From the NCBI RefSeq assembly GCF_000233715.2, contig NC_021184.1, forward strand, positions 4,336,001-4,400,000: 64,000 nucleotides of DNA, written 5' to 3'. Made by a program: the position numbers and the translations under genes. Shown here one piece after another: positions 62,957-64,000 of this stretch. The stretch comes from Desulfoscipio gibsoniae DSM 7213. GTDB lineage: Bacteria > Bacillota > Desulfotomaculia > Desulfotomaculales > Desulfallaceae. How positions within the stretch are numbered: position 1 is the first letter of the stretch; each line of letters begins with the position of its first letter. Under the pieces are notes generated by a model. That model did no database searches. It was not told the DNA's origin and worked only from the letters and a program-made list of their open reading frames with translations.

Positions 62957-63063
62957 TCGCAAGCCAGGCGGAGCAAAATTAAAAGGAAAAGAGATAGTTG
63001 GCTGGTTAGAAAAACCAGCTAATGACAAGGAAAGAAAGGGTAATTTTCGCTGTATCATTTAAG

Positions 63064-63094
63064 GCTAGGGTAAGCTTGCTTAGCTTACCCTAGC
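63064..63094. repeat. Perfect 12-bp stem hairpin between CoA-transferase and uvrC
   Basis: GCTAGGGTAAGC and GCTTACCCTAGC are exact complements around a 7-base loop. No T-run follows on either strand. It lies where two convergent genes end, so it may still stop or stabilise both messages. Confidence 0.55.
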
Positions 63095-63155
63095 TGATAC
63101 CTTACCCAACCTTAGATTTTCGACTGCACGAATTATTGCCTTACCCTCTACTCCC

Positions 63156-64000
63156 TCAGTCTCGAAAAAAATCATACACCGCCCGGGCCGCCCGGTGATT
63201 CATACCCGGTACCGCGGCCAGATCATCCAATTCGGCTGCCCGGATTTTTTCCACAGAACCGAAAGCTTTAAGCAGCTCCCGGCGGCGTACCGCACCGATA
63301 CCATCAATTTCTTCCAGCATGGACTTGAGATTACGCTTGCCCCGTAGCTGGCGGTGGTAAGTCACGGCAAACCGGTGCGCTTCGTCCCTCAGCCGCTGCA
63401 ACATTTGCAGAGCCGGAGAACCTTCGAGCAAGCGCACAGGCTCTGACCGGCCCGGCAGAAACACCAATTCTTCCTCCTTGGCCAGCCCGCAAACGGGTAG
63501 ATGCCCGAAGCCCTGCTCCTCCATGGCCGCCACCGCCGAAGAAAGCTGCCCCTTGCCGCCGTCCACCACCAACAAATCGGGAAGCCGGTGAAACTTGGCG
63601 TCCCGGCTCGACATCTGCCCGGTGTTCACCAGCTCCCGTTCCTCCCGCCCCCGGGCCAGGCGGCGGCTGAGCACCTCCCGCATTGAGGCAAAATCATCCG
63701 GCCCGGTGACGGTTTTTATCTTAAACCGGCGATACTGCTGGGGTGCCGGTTTGCCTTCCTCGAATACCACCATGGAAGCCACCGGTTCCGCGCCCTGGGT
63801 ATTGGAGATATCGTAGCATTCCAAACGCAGGGGCGGCCCCTTTAAGCCCAGAACGTCAGCCAACTGTTCCAGAGCCTTCCGCAAGTCATCCTTGCGTGCC
63901 GCCCGTCCGGTCTCCACTTCCTGCAACACCAGCAGGGCATTGCGGCCCGCCAGATCCACCAGCTGCTTTTTATCCCCCCGCCGGGGCCGGGCCAGGTAAA
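63156..64000 (-). CDS. uvrC: UvrABC system protein C, C-terminal part (runs off window)
   Basis: The open frame continues to the window edge. The RNase H-like nuclease domain shows ECYDISNTQGAEPVASMVVF and LLVVDGGKGQLSSAVAAME; the C-terminal double helix-hairpin-helix is IDGIGAVRRRELLKAFGSVE and AVPGMNHRAARAVYDFF. UvrC makes the two incisions in nucleotide excision repair. It is upstream of the PHP-rapZ-yvcK block, a common arrangement in Firmicutes, though here three unrelated genes intervene. Confidence 0.95.
   Translation of the reverse strand, partial: YLARPRRGDKKQLVDLAGRNALLVLQEVETGRAARKDDLRKALEQLADVLGLKGPPLRLECYDISNTQGAEPVASMVVFEEGKPAPQQYRRFKIKTVTGPDDFASMREVLSRRLARGREERELVNTGQMSSRDAKFHRLPDLLVVDGGKGQLSSAVAAMEEQGFGHLPVCGLAKEEELVFLPGRSEPVRLLEGSPALQMLQRLRDEAHRFAVTYHRQLRGKRNLKSMLEEIDGIGAVRRRELLKAFGSVEKIRAAELDDLAAVPGMNHRAARAVYDFFRD

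Overview
The window reads as chromosomal DNA of an anaerobic, low-to-mid GC Firmicute of the Clostridia (Desulfotomaculum/Pelotomaculum-like). The signs are AGGAGG-type ribosome binding sites, TTG/GTG starts, whiA, yvcK and rapZ, a one-piece ssrA tmRNA with tag ANEENYALAA, a membrane pyrophosphatase, sigma-54, and anaerobic-type cobamide genes. This placement is an inference from gene content; no rRNA is present to confirm it.

Layout. 1-6.2 kb: the start of a PEP-synthase-like gene behind a TetR gene, a TPP riboswitch driving thiM, and (minus strand) a cobalamin riboswitch driving cobS-cobT-bzaC, followed by a relic that looks like the end of a B12-binding radical SAM gene. 6.6-12.1 kb: a lipoprotein, a DUF4956 membrane protein and a VTC-type polyphosphate polymerase, divergent from an OmpR-type two-component system, with a striking 19-bp inverted repeat between them. 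12.1-21.8 kb: queF behind a decayed queuosine-precursor transporter, a V4R/PucR regulator with a D-2-hydroxyacid dehydrogenase, DUF3788 behind a frameshifted AraC gene, lrp-azlC-azlD, a PHP phosphoesterase and a PIN-PhoH protein. 22-28.4 kb: alkaline phosphatase behind a Pho-box-like array, a group II intron 3' relic, and two large multidomain histidine kinases.

28.4-36.3 kb is accessory DNA. It holds a higBA-type toxin-antitoxin locus with a frameshifted toxin, a complete IS200/IS605 element (tnpA and tnpB), a 42-codon membrane protein, GNAT, LysE and GntR genes, and a truncated tyrosine integrase beside the 3' end of ssrA. A 14/15 match to the ssrA 3' end at 29.34 kb suggests the span may be a decayed island inserted in the tmRNA gene.

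36.3-64 kb is mostly core genome on the minus strand: smpB, an HD protein, a thioesterase, hppA, and then the long block PHP-rapZ-yvcK-iscS-thiI-whiA-rpoN-gapA-pgk-tpiA-gpmI-eno-secG, which joins central glycolysis to its regulators and to tRNA thiolation. Plus-strand pgi, a minus-strand Cof-type HAD phosphatase and a plus-strand fused CoA-transferase lie between that block and uvrC, which runs off the window end.

I saw no CRISPR array, rRNA or tRNA genes. The best candidates for little-described biology are the VTC/DUF4956/lipoprotein module with its phased operator, the structured leader upstream of pgi, the small frame upstream of the PIN-PhoH gene, and the TnpB with a displaced catalytic glutamate. 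None of these can be proved from this sequence alone.
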